Source: Eutypa lata
Taxonomy: Eukaryota; Ascomycota; Sordariomycetes; Xylariales; Diatrypaceae
Direction of reading: 5' to 3'
Assembly: GCA_022661535.1 (NCBI GenBank)
Contig: JAKULF010000006.1
Span: 3,281,001-3,345,000 of the forward strand
Length of the DNA: 64,000 bases
The notes below the pieces were generated by a model, which made no database searches, was not told the origin of the DNA, and was given only the letters and a program-made list of their open reading frames with translations. Shown here in pieces: positions 45,835 to 56,569 of the stretch. The first letter of the stretch is position 1. The number at the start of each line of letters is the position of its first letter. Position numbers and translations under genes: made by a program.

Positions 45835-47061
45835 CTATGAAGAAGCAACTGCTAATTTCGGAGCTGATGTGACCAGCAAACTCTGAACAACCTCAAGCGC
45901 ACTAAGCTCGGTGCCAAAATCAGATTGGCCGTCAAAGGCGCCAGTGTACCACTGGACACCACAGGTCGAGTTACTGTTCCCGCTGCAGCCTGCGGCAGCC
46001 CCCGATGCGCTCGACTCGAGCAAGGTCAGGATCTTCTCCTGGACGCTCGGGACCAGAACAGCCGTCTTCCCCAACCAGCGAGACAGACTAGCCTTGAAAC
46101 TTGTCTGGTCCGTCGTACAGGCGATGTCGGTCTCGCAGTGCTGCTCGAACATTATACCCTTCGGGTTCGGATCCGACGTGAAAAACGTGCCCACCGTGGT
46201 GTCGACGAGACCTTTTACCCGATCCTCCCAGACCTGGTCTCCTCCCGTGAAGGCGAACATGTTAGCCGCACCATTGAGGTATGTGGCGATGTTATAGGAC
46301 CATTCGTCGTGGTTGACCTCGGTGCAGTTATCGTCACCGTTGTCTGAGGTGCCGTCGTAGACGTGGAAATCGTCACTGACGAGACCGACGTTCGTGGACC
46401 AGTCCCAGATCTTGGTGGCCCAGTCGGCGTAGGTTTGATCACCAGTATACCGCGCGAGCCGAGCGGAGACCTGGAAAAATCCGCCGTTGGTGACGGCGTT
46501 CTTGTAATAGTAGCCTGAGGCCTCGGTGTTCCACTGCCACTTCAACCCTCCGCCACACGTGTCGCTGGCCTGGTTCCAGCGATCTACGTAGCCCTGCCAA
46601 GCGTTGGTACTGATAGCAAGCCAAGAGTTGGCGCAATCGCCGGCAACTCCGTCGCACGGAAGAGCTTCGAAGTCGTATTCCAGTGCCGTTAGTGCGGCGT
46701 ACAACCAATATGCCTGGTCGTCGTTGGCTTCGTGATTAGCCTGCTCCGGGGGGATGAAGTCGTAGTTCGGGCCAACGTTCCTGGAAAGGGCATCAAGAAT
46801 GTCGGCCTGGTACGTGGTGTCGTTGGTATAGACGGTGTAATCAAGCAAGCCGGTCCAGCCGGAGCCCGACAGCCACCAGAACCATGGTTCTGGTTGGTCG
46901 AACTGGCCAGCAGTCGAATCGGGGTTGTGGTAGACGTAGAGACCTTTTGCTATTTCGCCAGCTGCGCTCTTGATAGAAGTCTCGTCGTTTATGTCTAATT
47001 GCAGCGTGCTGGCTACTGAGGCGAGCGCCGCCCACGCGAGAAGACTGTACTGCTCCTTCAT
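45835..47061 (-). CDS. GH76 alpha-1,6-mannanase-like enzyme (DCW1/DFG5 family), without GPI tail
   Basis: Single exon of 408 residues. Residues 1-19 form a signal peptide. The GH76 core starts at about 27 (SIKSAAGEIAKGLYVYHNP) with PEPWFWWLSGSGWTGLLDYT. The catalytic Asp pair is D114-D115 in EANDDQAYW. Further family blocks are GGLKWQWNTEASGYYYKNAVTNGGFF and the GRWLGKTA-like SRWLGKTAVLVP. Dfg5/Dcw1 enzymes act on the mannan core of GPI proteins and help to attach them to the wall glucan. Most fungal members end with a Ser/Thr stalk and a hydrophobic GPI signal. This one stops at PKLAVASS with no such tail and no nearby splice donor to add one, so it is probably released or periplasmic. Confidence 0.92.
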   Translation of the reverse strand: MKEQYSLLAWAALASVASTLQLDINDETSIKSAAGEIAKGLYVYHNPDSTAGQFDQPEPWFWWLSGSGWTGLLDYTVYTNDTTYQADILDALSRNVGPNYDFIPPEQANHEANDDQAYWLYAALTALEYDFEALPCDGVAGDCANSWLAISTNAWQGYVDRWNQASDTCGGGLKWQWNTEASGYYYKNAVTNGGFFQVSARLARYTGDQTYADWATKIWDWSTNVGLVSDDFHVYDGTSDNGDDNCTEVNHDEWSYNIATYLNGAANMFAFTGGDQVWEDRVKGLVDTTVGTFFTSDPNPKGIMFEQHCETDIACTTDQTSFKASLSRWLGKTAVLVPSVQEKILTLLESSASGAAAGCSGNSNSTCGVQWYTGAFDGQSDFGTELSALEVVQSLLVTSAPKLAVASS

Positions 47062-48719
47062 CTTCGATGTTGTTTCAATTGCGAGTGACAGTGAGAGAAT
47101 CCGGGGAAGGAAACATTATCGACCAACAGCACGCACGACGTTTTTTAACTACGTCGGTAGCTGGAATGCACGTTGAATATAAACGGTAGTTGGCTGACCC
47201 CTGTTCAGAGAAACCCGCCAACTTGGCAAAGACATTCCAAGGTTGGGGGGAAACACCATGCGTCGCCTCCCCCTGCATCTCGCAGCGGTTGTGGAGGGTA
47301 AGCGAGTAAGTAAGCCAGCCAGCCAGCCACAGCAGTTCGTTAGGCCCGAACGACGATACCGAACAAAGTAGGTATGTGCAATATGTAAAATTCTTTGTGG
47401 TATTTTCTTGCTACCATCTAAATCCACTCTAGACAACGTTTCATGTTTCAACCAAATATCGGGGACGGTTGGCGACGCCGCATCCTAGCCTTAAGCTAAC
47501 CTTCTAGGGAAGCCCACATCGTCATCTTTAGGCCCATTTAGGATGCCCTTCGACAGGAACCACCGCTGACCCTTAACCCGCGTCAGCGGCCTTCCATTTT
47601 TAGACAATTAAGCTGCTATTTCGGGATTGGCCCATCTGGCCTCAGCATTTTTTGGATTCCGTTCCGAGTGGCGTGCGCCGTTCGGGGGCTTACAACCTTT
47701 GCAACAATTTATTGGTTTGTGCTTATGAATACGAACGGTTTTATGTAAGTAAGAGTACCATTGCAGGTACGGACGCCTCGTTGCGAAGGAGAAATCGTTG
47801 ATTGGCGGATATCAGAATTAGTCTAGTTCCCCTGGGGTAGTACATGTGCTACGTATAGACGGACTGTTGTTGCACGCTTTTAGCTCTATTTTGAACCCCT
47901 ATTCTAAGTCAAGTTTCAACTCATATCTAGTATGTCAGTACATATAAAGGGTCAACCTTGCTATATCTCATGTTTGCTCTTGCTTTTAGGGCAAGTGGTA
48001 GAACTAGGTGCACTTAGCAGCTGGTACGGTCGTTGCCCCTGCTTTCGCCTACCCGAACTGGAGGCAGGAAATGGGGTAGCTAACTATTTAGTCTCAGTCA
48101 CAAGTATTAGCATCAGATGTAGGCATTATGAACTCCCCTGTTGTGTTAAACGTTACTAGAAATGCGCGACTAAATGTATCTCCACAACATAAAACAGTAC
48201 ACCACAACGTTCAGTCTAGTTGAATGGGAAGTTTGGGGATGAGACAACAAACAAAAACAAATGACTGAGCTGCCGCGAAAGGACAGCATTGCCCACTTAA
48301 TGTAGCCCCTAAGGCGACTGTACTTTAAAACTTAGTGAATTGAACAATGTGGGTTAAATCTTTCATATGGTCATCATATATGACAAATAACGGCTCCTAA
48401 AGTGATGCCTGGATATGAAGTTGGTGTCCGATAAAAGAAATCGTCGCTAAGAAATACTAATTAACACGAATAGCTACATAAGGAGGAAAACACAGTAGAG
48501 CCAAATGGAGAATTCTCTGAACAGAGATCAGTTTATGTAAACGCCTTCAACTAGACTGATGCGGTGTTGCCACTAGGTCCTTCGTTCTACCTTAATATGT
48601 AAAACATAAAACCCTGAATAGAGACAACGATCAAGTCATACCACCATAAATCGCATTGGTAACTATAGAGAAATATAGCTAATGACTAGTTCTTAGGTTA
48701 TCCTAATGCCAAGTCGCTT
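47062..48719. other. Spacer without supported gene
   Basis: Promoter side of the GH76 gene at the left, 3' flank of the NmrA-like gene at the right. Only short frames; nothing recognised. Confidence 0.55.
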
Positions 48720-49834
48720 CTAGTTCTTCCACGCCTTCTCAAGAAACTCCTTGAGCTTTATAGTCCTAAGCTCTGGCAACTTCTTGTTCAGTGACACATC
48801 CTCGTCGAGGTCAAGGTCTCCACGATCAGCGCATACTCCAAATATGCTAGTTATGGCTTGAATGACCTCTTTGGGCAAGACAGAGTAGAGCGGTGTTTGT
48901 GAAGGTAGCTCTGTCGCCTCGCCTCTCTTCAACTTGTCAAGATCATCGTAGACGACTTTGAATTTAGTACCTAAATTTTTATATTTAGCGAGTGAAACAC
49001 TACAGGCAATCGGGCGAATACAGCTTACCCTTAGCCTCTTCGGCCAGTTTGACGGCTTCGTTTATGGTCATCTTGTCACCGATGATGGCGCTGACACGAT
49101 CCCATTTTTCGAGATCTAAGCTGGCGGCAACAAACCTACCCACATCTGAAGTGTGAGTGAAGGTGACTGGCGTGTTGCCATCGCCTGGAATAGCTGCCAT
49201 GTTTCCCGGGATATCCATGAAAATGACGAAAGGGTTCAGGTAGGATGGAAGCTTGGGCATTCCAAAGTAGTCCATGAAGTACCCATTGTAGAACAAGGTC
49301 CATTCTAGGTCTTTGCTAACTTCGAGAATCCGTAGTGAAATGTGTTTCATGGGGATTGAGGGGAATATCTTCCCGTCCCTATCGAGATGGTCAGTTACTC
49401 ATATTAAAGGGGAAAGTTTTAACAAGCAGGACACCTACTCTTCACGTTGAGGCACCCCAAATTCACTAGGAACCATCCTCCTAGTCGTTCTAGAGGCATC
49501 AGCAGCCCGGATGAGGTTCGGCTCCAGCGGCCCCCCGGCATTCGGCATCATGACCAAGGCGGAGATCACAGTATGGACATTGTTGTCCTCGAGAATCTTA
49601 GTGAGAGCCGCTACGTCTTTGTAGTCTGTCGCGACAAATCGAGTACCAAGCTCTTTTTCCTTCGCGGCATCCGCCTTCTAAGAGTTAGCTCGGCAGTGGA
49701 GATTTGAACTAAAAGAATATGTGACGAACCGTGCGGCTTAGAACAATAACCTCATGTTTCGCTTGAGAGACGAGGGCTTCGACAATGCTACGGCCAACGG
49801 CCCCGGTACCGCCAGCAACTGCAACGACAACCAT
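48720..49834 (-). CDS. NmrA-like / isoflavone-reductase-family NAD(P)-binding protein
   Basis: Exons 49834..49730, 49677..49439, 49378..49029 and 48970..48720 (phases 0, 2, 1) give 314 residues. The Rossmann loop AVAGGTGAVGRSIVEAL opens the protein. LSRTK at the end of strand 2 suggests NADP(H) preference, because an Arg follows the strand. TVISALVMMPNAG and the RRMVPSEFGVP segment are typical of the NmrA/isoflavone-reductase group, as is KFKVVYDDLDKL in the C-terminal substrate region. Members are either reductases of phenolic or alkaloid compounds or redox-sensing co-regulators like NmrA. The missing classical Tyr-x3-Lys active site is normal for the group. It is divergent from a Zn2Cys6 protein gene, which may regulate it. 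Confidence 0.9.
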
Positions 49835-50587
49835 GTTTGCAAATAGTTATATAATATTTGGATCGAAGTTCTTGATTTGTTAATGAGAATGAGAGATAGA
49901 AGACTGAGGAACTACAAGTTATACACTCTTGCTTTTCGGTCTACACATCCTTTTTATATATGGCATGACCCCTCGCGGGAGTCTTCGACAGTATTCTAAT
50001 TCATGCCGTTAAATTTCTTAGATCTATTCGTTCCAATTCTAACGGAATCAATTTTGAGTCCGGTCGATGTAATAGCATCCACGCTAACTATATGCTATGG
50101 TTGAGGCTTGTAGGAAGTAAAAGCGGGCACTGCAGCTAAGTAGTGGCACTTGATTGGATCTGCCCGCGTTCAGCATCCCCAGAAGGCCTGACAAATGCAG
50201 AGGATTTGATTCCGAGAATGCGGGTGACAAAGCATAAATGGATTCCGGAACACCCGATTGTGGTTGCTAATATCTCTAGATTAGACACATCGCGCGAACA
50301 ATCAACCTAAGGATAATCTAAGATGGAGTCTGGGAAGCATCGAGAAGTTAATTGCGAAGTTAGTGAAAGAAAGCGTAGAAAGATCTTCAGGGTAAGAATC
50401 CTTATCACACCAATCTCCCATCAAAGACGAGCAAATGGACTCACAATGCCCCTTTATTTACTCCCCTTCTTATCATAGCCATTTCACACTATACCCCTAG
50501 AGGGCTACGCTTCATTTAGCCTGTTTTATTTCATTTCTGTTGCTATCTGCACTTGCATCCCTACCCTACTTTATATGCATCTGGCGA
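49835..50587. promoter_or_regulatory. Shared divergent promoter region, NmrA-like and Zn2Cys6 genes
   Basis: 753 bp. A TATA-like TTTATATATGG lies at about 49953-49963, on the NmrA side. CCGG-containing triplets occur but no clear CGG(N)CCG site was picked out. No coding evidence. Confidence 0.4.
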
Positions 50588-51643
50588 ATGATGCTTTCGC
50601 AGGCTTGTATACGTTGTAGAGAGCGCAAAATAAGCTGTGATGGGATGTCACCGAATTGTTCTAAATGTGCTAGTCGCGGCTTGCAATGCGAATACCTAGC
50701 CACCCGGAAGATGCGAGGTCCTGGGAAGAAGTGAGCTAAGCCCTTACCTACTCATTCTCGAAAACTAACCCTGTCTATTAGAAAGAGTGTGCAGAACTTG
50801 GAAGACCGAGTGAGCCTGTTGGAATCCGAGCTTCAGAGGCAAGACGTGTTAAATGACGGCGAGAACGACATGCCAAGCGAAGAAGAAGATGATGATGGCC
50901 TCTTAGGAATGTCGAGAGCTATCCCGGAAACTGAAGCAGGGGTTAGAATATCCGAGAACTCAATTGATAGTGTGGAAGCTCGTGTAAGACAGAGATATCC
51001 AACGTTTCTACATCCCGAGAACACCATACGATCCCTCCACGACTTAAAGCAGGTCGTCCAAGAAGACCAGAAGTCGCCGGAAGGATTTTCTTCTCTTATA
51101 TCGCAAGACATGTTTCAATACGTACTCGAGACTACCTATGACGAGATCACGCGGGCATGTCCCATCTTCGACCTTCCGACCCTCAAGAGCCTCAACGCCG
51201 AGCAGCAAGCGCTCAGCCGCACACACCCGGCGGGTAACCCAGCACGATGGGCCATCCTGAGCACCTGGGTCGCGATGAGCATGCGCTCCAGAACGGCGCC
51301 AGGGTCGGAAGGCGAATTCGACCAAGTCGTCAGCAGCTACTACCGCAACGCGGTATTGGTGCTTCCAGATCTGATCCTGCAGCCGGAAAACGTAGAGACC
51401 ATCCAGGCGCTGCTGTTCATGGCTGCGTTCGCGGACGGCGTGCAGGATCATCGCTCTTTCGTCATGCTCGTCACCAATGCTGCCCGGCAGATTGAGCTGT
51501 TGGCTCCGCGTGTTACCTCTGGCGTGTCGGATAGGTGCGAGAGGGACTCTTGTCAGCGGTTGCTGTCTTTTGCTCGGTTGCAAGATAGGAAGGTTGCCGA
51601 GAAATATGGTCTGACATTGATTTTAAATTCCGTGCCTGTTTAG
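50588..51643 (+). CDS. Short Zn2Cys6 transcription factor, probably truncated
   Basis: Exons 50588..50730 and 50782..51643 (phase 2, 51-nt intron) give 334 residues. A second ATG follows at once (50591). The cluster ACIRCRERKISCDGMSPNCSKCASRGLQC has all six Cys with normal spacing. A basic linker and the coiled coil KSVQNLEDRVSLLESELQR come next, then an acidic stretch, and the first part of the regulatory region (RACPIFDLPTLKSLN, ARWAILSTWVAMSMR, YYRNAVLVLPDLILQPENVETIQALLFMA). The family usually goes on for some 300 more residues. Here the frame ends LILNSVPV, and no downstream exon of matching type was seen. It may be a short regulator, or a copy cut by mutation. It probably acts on the divergent NmrA-like gene. 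Confidence 0.8.
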
Positions 51644-52727
51644 CCTGCGAAAGCGAGGTTCGAGATGAAAGATTGAAGAACTGGTGCCTTAAGTTACCAA
51701 TAGCGAGTCAAATAACGAAACTATATTATCCTCTTACTCTGTGTATACGAATGAGGTCTCTTGGTAATTATATGACTGTATGTGGTAATTAAGAGCACTC
51801 AGATTAACCAGCGGTTGTATGACGTAAATAGAATAAAACTTTTACTTATGTGCTCCATTCAGAAACATAAAATAGGGGTAAGGTACTTGGTACATGGCAT
51901 AGAACCTCGCAGGTCGTCGCCAATTTAAATGATACTGTCAGCAGCTAGGATAACAGCATATTTTATCAAAGTGGTTGCAAGGTTTCCCGAAAGGGTCAAA
52001 GGGGCTCCAAAGAGCCAAGGCATCAACGGCAAGGCAGCAGCAAGGTGTATGAGGCTATATCTAGCCTAGGATTCCTGACCTAGATACGAGTACAAAACCA
52101 AGCTTCCTGGCAATACTTGACATGACCTTACATTCTGACAACAATAATGATCTTTAATTATCCATTTGCCGAACAAATAAGTAGATAATAACAAGAATTG
52201 GGTGGTAGTGACATATAAATGGTGGTGACAGCTATAGCTAACCTTTGCTTAATTTATTTCAGAGCCAAAAAATTCTTATCCTAGGTAGATAAGAGACCGA
52301 AGGGGTTCTTTTTGCACGCGACAGTGCCTACTGCGTAGCCTCTAGAGTAGTGGCGGAGCCATAGTGTTATTCAGTGCCCGTGTCTGCTGCAAGGTACCTA
52401 GGTATTACTTAGTTACATGTAGGTAGCTAAAAATCTACGGACAGAATGCTAAAAGAGACATGCTTGCACCATGCATTCGGAAGTGCTACTTCAAAACTAG
52501 CAAGCGGTTAACAAATTTAATTAAAACGAACTACTCTAATTGCATTGTCCCCGCACCATCTAGAATCGTGGATTATGTCGGAGGTTGATGCACGGAAAAG
52601 TAGAATGGGAGTCTAGAGCCTCTAGTAGTTAGTTGTTGTACTACATATCGTCCAAGCTAGGTAGGTACCTAAGCTATGATTTCTAAGAGGAAGCAAGCAA
52701 CATGAAGGGTTATCGACACATTTTTAC
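51644..52727. other. AT-rich spacer
   Basis: No coding frame above 60 codons; nothing recognised. Confidence 0.6.
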
Positions 52728-52781
52728 ACCACCACCACCACCACCATCACTGCACCAGTACCACCACCACCGACGCCACCA
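52728..52781. repeat. (CCA)n microsatellite
   Basis: Imperfect ACC/CCA triplet array just downstream (3' side) of the tRNA gene. Confidence 0.85.
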
Positions 52782-52825
52782 GTTAGAAGAGAAAGGAAAA
52801 AAAATAAATAAAAATAAAAAATAGT

Positions 52826-52830
52826 AAAAA
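52826..52830 (-). terminator. RNA polymerase III T-run terminator
   Basis: Five T on the minus strand six bases after the tRNA 3' end, with more T-runs further on. Fits the usual Pol III stop. Confidence 0.7.
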
Positions 52831-52836
52831 TCTCGC

Positions 52837-52909
52837 TAGCATTTCCTGGTATCGATCCAGGGACCTCCGGGTTATGAGCCCGGCGCGCTAACCGCTGCGC
52901 CAAAATGCT
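52837..52909 (-). tRNA. tRNA-Met (CAU), elongator type
   Basis: 73 nt, no intron. The 7-bp acceptor stem pairs AGCATTT with AAATGCT, followed by discriminator A. The D arm has GCGC/GCGC pairing with the A box TGGCGCAGCGG, the anticodon arm is CCGGG-CTCATAA-CCCGG with anticodon CAT, and the T arm is CCTGG-ATCGATA-CCAGG. The first base pair is A-U as in initiators too, but the anticodon stem lacks the run of three G-C pairs at the loop end in the initiator arrangement and the body matches eukaryotic elongator tRNA-Met. CCA is not encoded, as expected. Confidence 0.95.
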
Positions 52910-53467
52910 TTTTGAGAGACGGCCTGCACGCTCTCCCCTGGCGCCATATCCGAAATTGGAAAGGAACCAGGTGGGGAGCGCATTTCGCAAAGCTAGCCAC
53001 TGAATGTTGAAAAGTTCGCTTGGTATTAAAACTTATAATCCCCCACGCGACGTAAATCGGTAGGTATGTAATGTAGGTAGTATGGTATTCCTCCGGTGTT
53101 TACCCGCCTCGATCGGTACGTACGTATGACAGAGTGGAGCAAGTGAAACGAACTGCAGTACCTAGGTAGGTAATACATGTCCACCCCCCTTTTATGGGCT
53201 TTGGGTCCAAGCACTCTGAACTGTGTTGTTGACATTGTTTCTTCTTCCTGGGAGTTGTACTGGCTGCTAAATACAAGAACTACATACGACCGCACCTGCT
53301 ATTCCCTCCACGTTTCACCCAAACCGCTCGATGACCCCGAATCAACCAATCCCGAACCATCCCGAATTGTCCCGAACCCATTACCTATGCCGCCGCCAAC
53401 CCCATATCATCCATCATCCATTCAGCACGCCCTTTAAAAGACGAGCCGTGTTGCTAATGTGTTTGGT

Positions 53468-53541
53468 AGTAGCTGGCTTAACTGGTAGAGGAGAATGGTA
53501 CTGGAAGGACTCATTCTCCTCTACCAGTTAAGCCAGCTACT
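53468..53541. repeat. Perfect 30-bp inverted repeat (hairpin) with a tRNA-like A box
   Basis: Arms 53468..53497 and 53512..53541 are exact reverse complements, separated by 14 nt. Each arm contains TGGCTTAACTGG followed by TAGAG, which fits the Pol III A box and the D arm of a tRNA. No B box or full tRNA fold is seen on either side. Confidence 0.9.
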
Positions 53542-54143
53542 CCTAAAACTTCTTCGCTCAACTAGGAGATGGTCGGTGATTAGTATTATCTCGTTACTAG
53601 CTCGAGTCGCTGTCGTCGTTTGTATGTATCGCCCGCTTTCGTATCGCATCCATAGTAGCCGTTGTATTCGCTCTGCTATAGCTCTAAAGAAGAAAAAGGG
53701 GGAAGAAACTAAGGCTTGAGGGGGTGCTCCCACCCTTATATAGGGCTCTGTGGAGCTACTCCACCACCTAGACCAGGGGTCTGCTATTGTGACATTTCGA
53801 TAGACTGCTGTCATATTGGTGCTGTGAGATCACCTGGTACTTCACGTGCTACACTTTTTGTTAAGCTAAATGATGGTGAAAATAGTTGTAAGGTAGTAGC
53901 TTTTATGCCGTTGCGCTGTGCTAGCTGATGTTGAGCCGTTGCTGTGATAAAGCTGAGTGTGACAGCACCGAATACAAGTACCCTGTCATGACACCACAAA
54001 AAGTAGAACGTTATCAGCTCGAGGGCTGACTGTCTTGCATTGCCTTACATAGACAGATAGCTTATCGCGAAATGTATCATTAGATGGATAGAGTAATAGC
54101 TCTTCGAGTAAGCAGATGGCCCGTCAAGTAGCCCGTCAAGTAA
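53542..54143. other. Repeat-like segment, possible LTR relic
   Basis: Read on the minus strand, it begins near 53995 with TGTCATGACAGGG, holds a TATA-like CCCTATATAAGGG at about 53733-53745, and a CT-rich stretch soon after. That order resembles an LTR, but no target-site duplication, primer site or partner copy is visible. No gene here. Confidence 0.25.
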
Positions 54144-54647
54144 GAGCCCACCCCAGACAATCAGTATGACGGACAGGTATATCAACCACCACAGCAAATG
54201 TACCCTATGCAGACGTATCCGGTGAGCGCACAGGCGCAATGGTCCGGTCAGCGAGTCGGTCAAAACGGTGATCCACGAGGTCCGGGTTCATCCAATAGGA
54301 GAAGCACTGCCGCTCCTCCAGCCCAGCAAGGCCGACGGAACTCGGGTACTTTTGGTAACAGAGCACGTTTTGTTCCTGTATGCTTCAACTGCGGTCAACC
54401 TGCTGGGTCGAGATATGACCCTATGAATCCCCACAAGCTGTTGCCCAAGCCCAGAAAGGCTAATCTTCCTGGTCCGGATCTTATGGATGCTGGTGATCTC
54501 GCACAACGTCATATGGATGCTAAATCGCGTATGCGCAAGAAAATCACCAAACCGCTACGGGATGTCGTCAACAACCTTGTTGTCGGTGGCTTTCGAGATA
54601 GAATCATGGAAGAAGGGAGTCTGTCAAGTTCTCGGCGATTAGTATAA
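54144..54647 (+). pseudogene. Orphan coding fragment (Gln/Pro-rich, single CxxC)
   Basis: The frame is open from 54144 to TAA at 54645-54647; the first ATG is at 54198 (149 residues). The start is rich in Gln, Tyr and Pro (VYQPPQQMYPMQTYP), then comes a Gly/Arg/Ser linker, then PVCFNCGQPAG (one CxxC, not a full zinc knuckle), and a helical end KKITKPLRDVVNNLVVGGF. It looks like the 3' end of a longer gene whose 5' part is missing at the repeat-like segment to its left. No family recognised. Confidence 0.35.
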
Positions 54648-55747
54648 TCCCTAGTTCGAGGGGTATATGTAGTTTCAAAGGGCCTGTTACCTTATATACG
54701 GCACGATAGGTCGGGAATCTCCAGCCAATGTAGGTATATACTTCTCGAGGTCATTGAACGCCACAGAATATCTCAGTAGTGACGACTGCTCGAAAGTCTA
54801 CTTTACTTATTCTGGGTAATGGCGCCGCCAAGATTGACATTTAGCGGTAGTAAGCGATTGATGGCGGTTGTTGTTGGAGGTGGGTGATGATCAATCAATC
54901 CGTGGATGGGATGGGGCGATATAGAGTTGTGTGAAATCGTGGATTTTCTGGTTTCCTAGGCAGAAACAAAAGCGACAAATTTTTGGAAGCCTGCTCGAGT
55001 TAAGTTACTGATTAACCGGACAGTACTTTCTCCAAATCGGCGATGAATCGATCTAAAGTGTGATCAGCAATGTGGATGAAGGGTAACAGAAGGCGTTTTT
55101 GAAGAGGTAAATATACTGCAGAATGGGAGCTTCGTCCTAGCGCTAATCCTCACACATCCAATCTTTCTACAGAGCTATAGCTGCCTATTTCCAGGCTGAC
55201 CTATTGTACATACAGGATCCCTTCGTTGACTTGGATCCTTGGCCATAATACACTAGACCGGATCAAAGAATGGCAACGGGGACATTGGATACACGTCTGT
55301 CACCATCACAAATCACTTCAAAGCCTTTGCGACCCGAGCCAGATCTCGCCATCAATAATTGCCCAGTCGGCTAGGTTTCAACTGTCAGTATGCCTTGCGA
55401 TGGTTACCCCTGAAACCAAAACTCAGGCGAACCCGAATTCCGGCGCCAAAGGGGTAACCATCGATCATGTTCTGAGGAATTTAACCCGATCCTCTCGAAG
55501 CAAAGCAGTATTCGGCTGAGGCCGGCAACAACAAGCTTCAAGAGCCCCTAGAACATTCCAGGAAGAGCCGAAAATCTCGAACGACCAGTTCAGGCTTGTA
55601 TGCAGCGTACTAGTAAGAGGAACCTCGAACGACCAACCACAGTGACAATCGAAGAATATCAAGACATGTACTTGCCAAATATAGGCCAAAGCTATCCTGA
55701 TAGGTCCAATACAGCGGTGGCAACAAGCCAGATACCCATGTTGTGCG
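54648..55747. other. Spacer with a 14-bp inverted repeat
   Basis: No supported gene; a frame at 55226..55519 has no domain. Arms CGATGGTTACCCCT at 55398..55411 and its reverse complement at 55450..55463 are perfect, with a 38-nt loop. Confidence 0.45.
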
Positions 55748-55975
55748 CTATCCATCAAGCGTAGCCTCGATATCAGCCCGAAACTTGGTCCGGTCTTGCT
55801 CTTCCAGCGGACGGGTGAAAACCACAGCCGGATGATTCTCCTCGTCATATGGAAAGTGGTCAAGCTCTGGCGCCCCATCTCCTTCCCAGTGAAGCCCGTG
55901 GGGAAATTTATTTGAGTAGAAACACCATGGGCATCCTATACTACCTGTCCAAGTTGCTGCCAAAATAATTAACAC
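55748..55975 (-). pseudogene. Orphan 3' coding fragment
   Basis: The minus strand encodes GCPWCFYSNKFPHGLHW, then a segment rich in acidic and aromatic residues, and ends EATLDG with TAG. The protein-like composition (no low-complexity, balanced codons) suggests a true exon, but upstream lies a short, very AT-rich tract with no start. Family unknown; a truncated gene is likely. Confidence 0.3.
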
Positions 55976-56119
55976 CGTCTACTATACACTTATCTATTTA
56001 CGTAACCCATATGTATTCCGATTATAATGATGAAATTGAAACTTTGAATAAGCCTATAATTATAATGCTAAACATAGAATAATCATTGATTATTACTAAC
56101 GAACCAAGTATTATTCGAA

Positions 56120-56569
56120 TTGAAGCTTTTAACATATCATTTAATTTGGCAACAACTTGCCTGTCTCAAAACATACGCTATTGACGGTTGGCTTGTGACA
56201 CTGGTCTGGGTCATAGTACCAGTCTCAATCGCTTCCAGGATATGCAAGTCGCCAGAACCGATAGAGTCAATGTGTTCTACCTATGCGAGTACCACTACGA
56301 CCCAAGCCCAGACTCTTCCCGTTGGAACTACTGAGACTTCTCAGTCTCTCCCAAAGTCTCCTGATCCAGTTTCTGGTACTGAGGCTGGAGCTGTGATCGA
56401 GTCCGTTGATACTGGCATTCCACGTAATGTTCTACGTAATAAGCATACAAAGCCTGAGGCGGATGTGCAGGCGGATGTGCCGGTGACGGCTATTCGCACC
56501 ATTCAAGAAACGACAACCGAGGGCGCTTGCTTACTTCCTTCAGCCTGGCAAATTGCCTTGTCTTCATAA
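56120..56569 (+). pseudogene. Orphan Ser/Thr/Pro-rich coding fragment
   Basis: The frame is open for 149 codons but starts at TTG; the first ATG is at 56270. From about 56230 the codons look used (RICKSPEPIESM, then Thr/Ser/Pro-rich, then GAVIESVDTGIPRNVLRNKH). It ends at TAA 56567-56569. With the minus-strand fragment at 55748..55975 it flanks a 140-bp AT-rich tract, so both may be broken gene ends. No family recognised. Confidence 0.25.
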
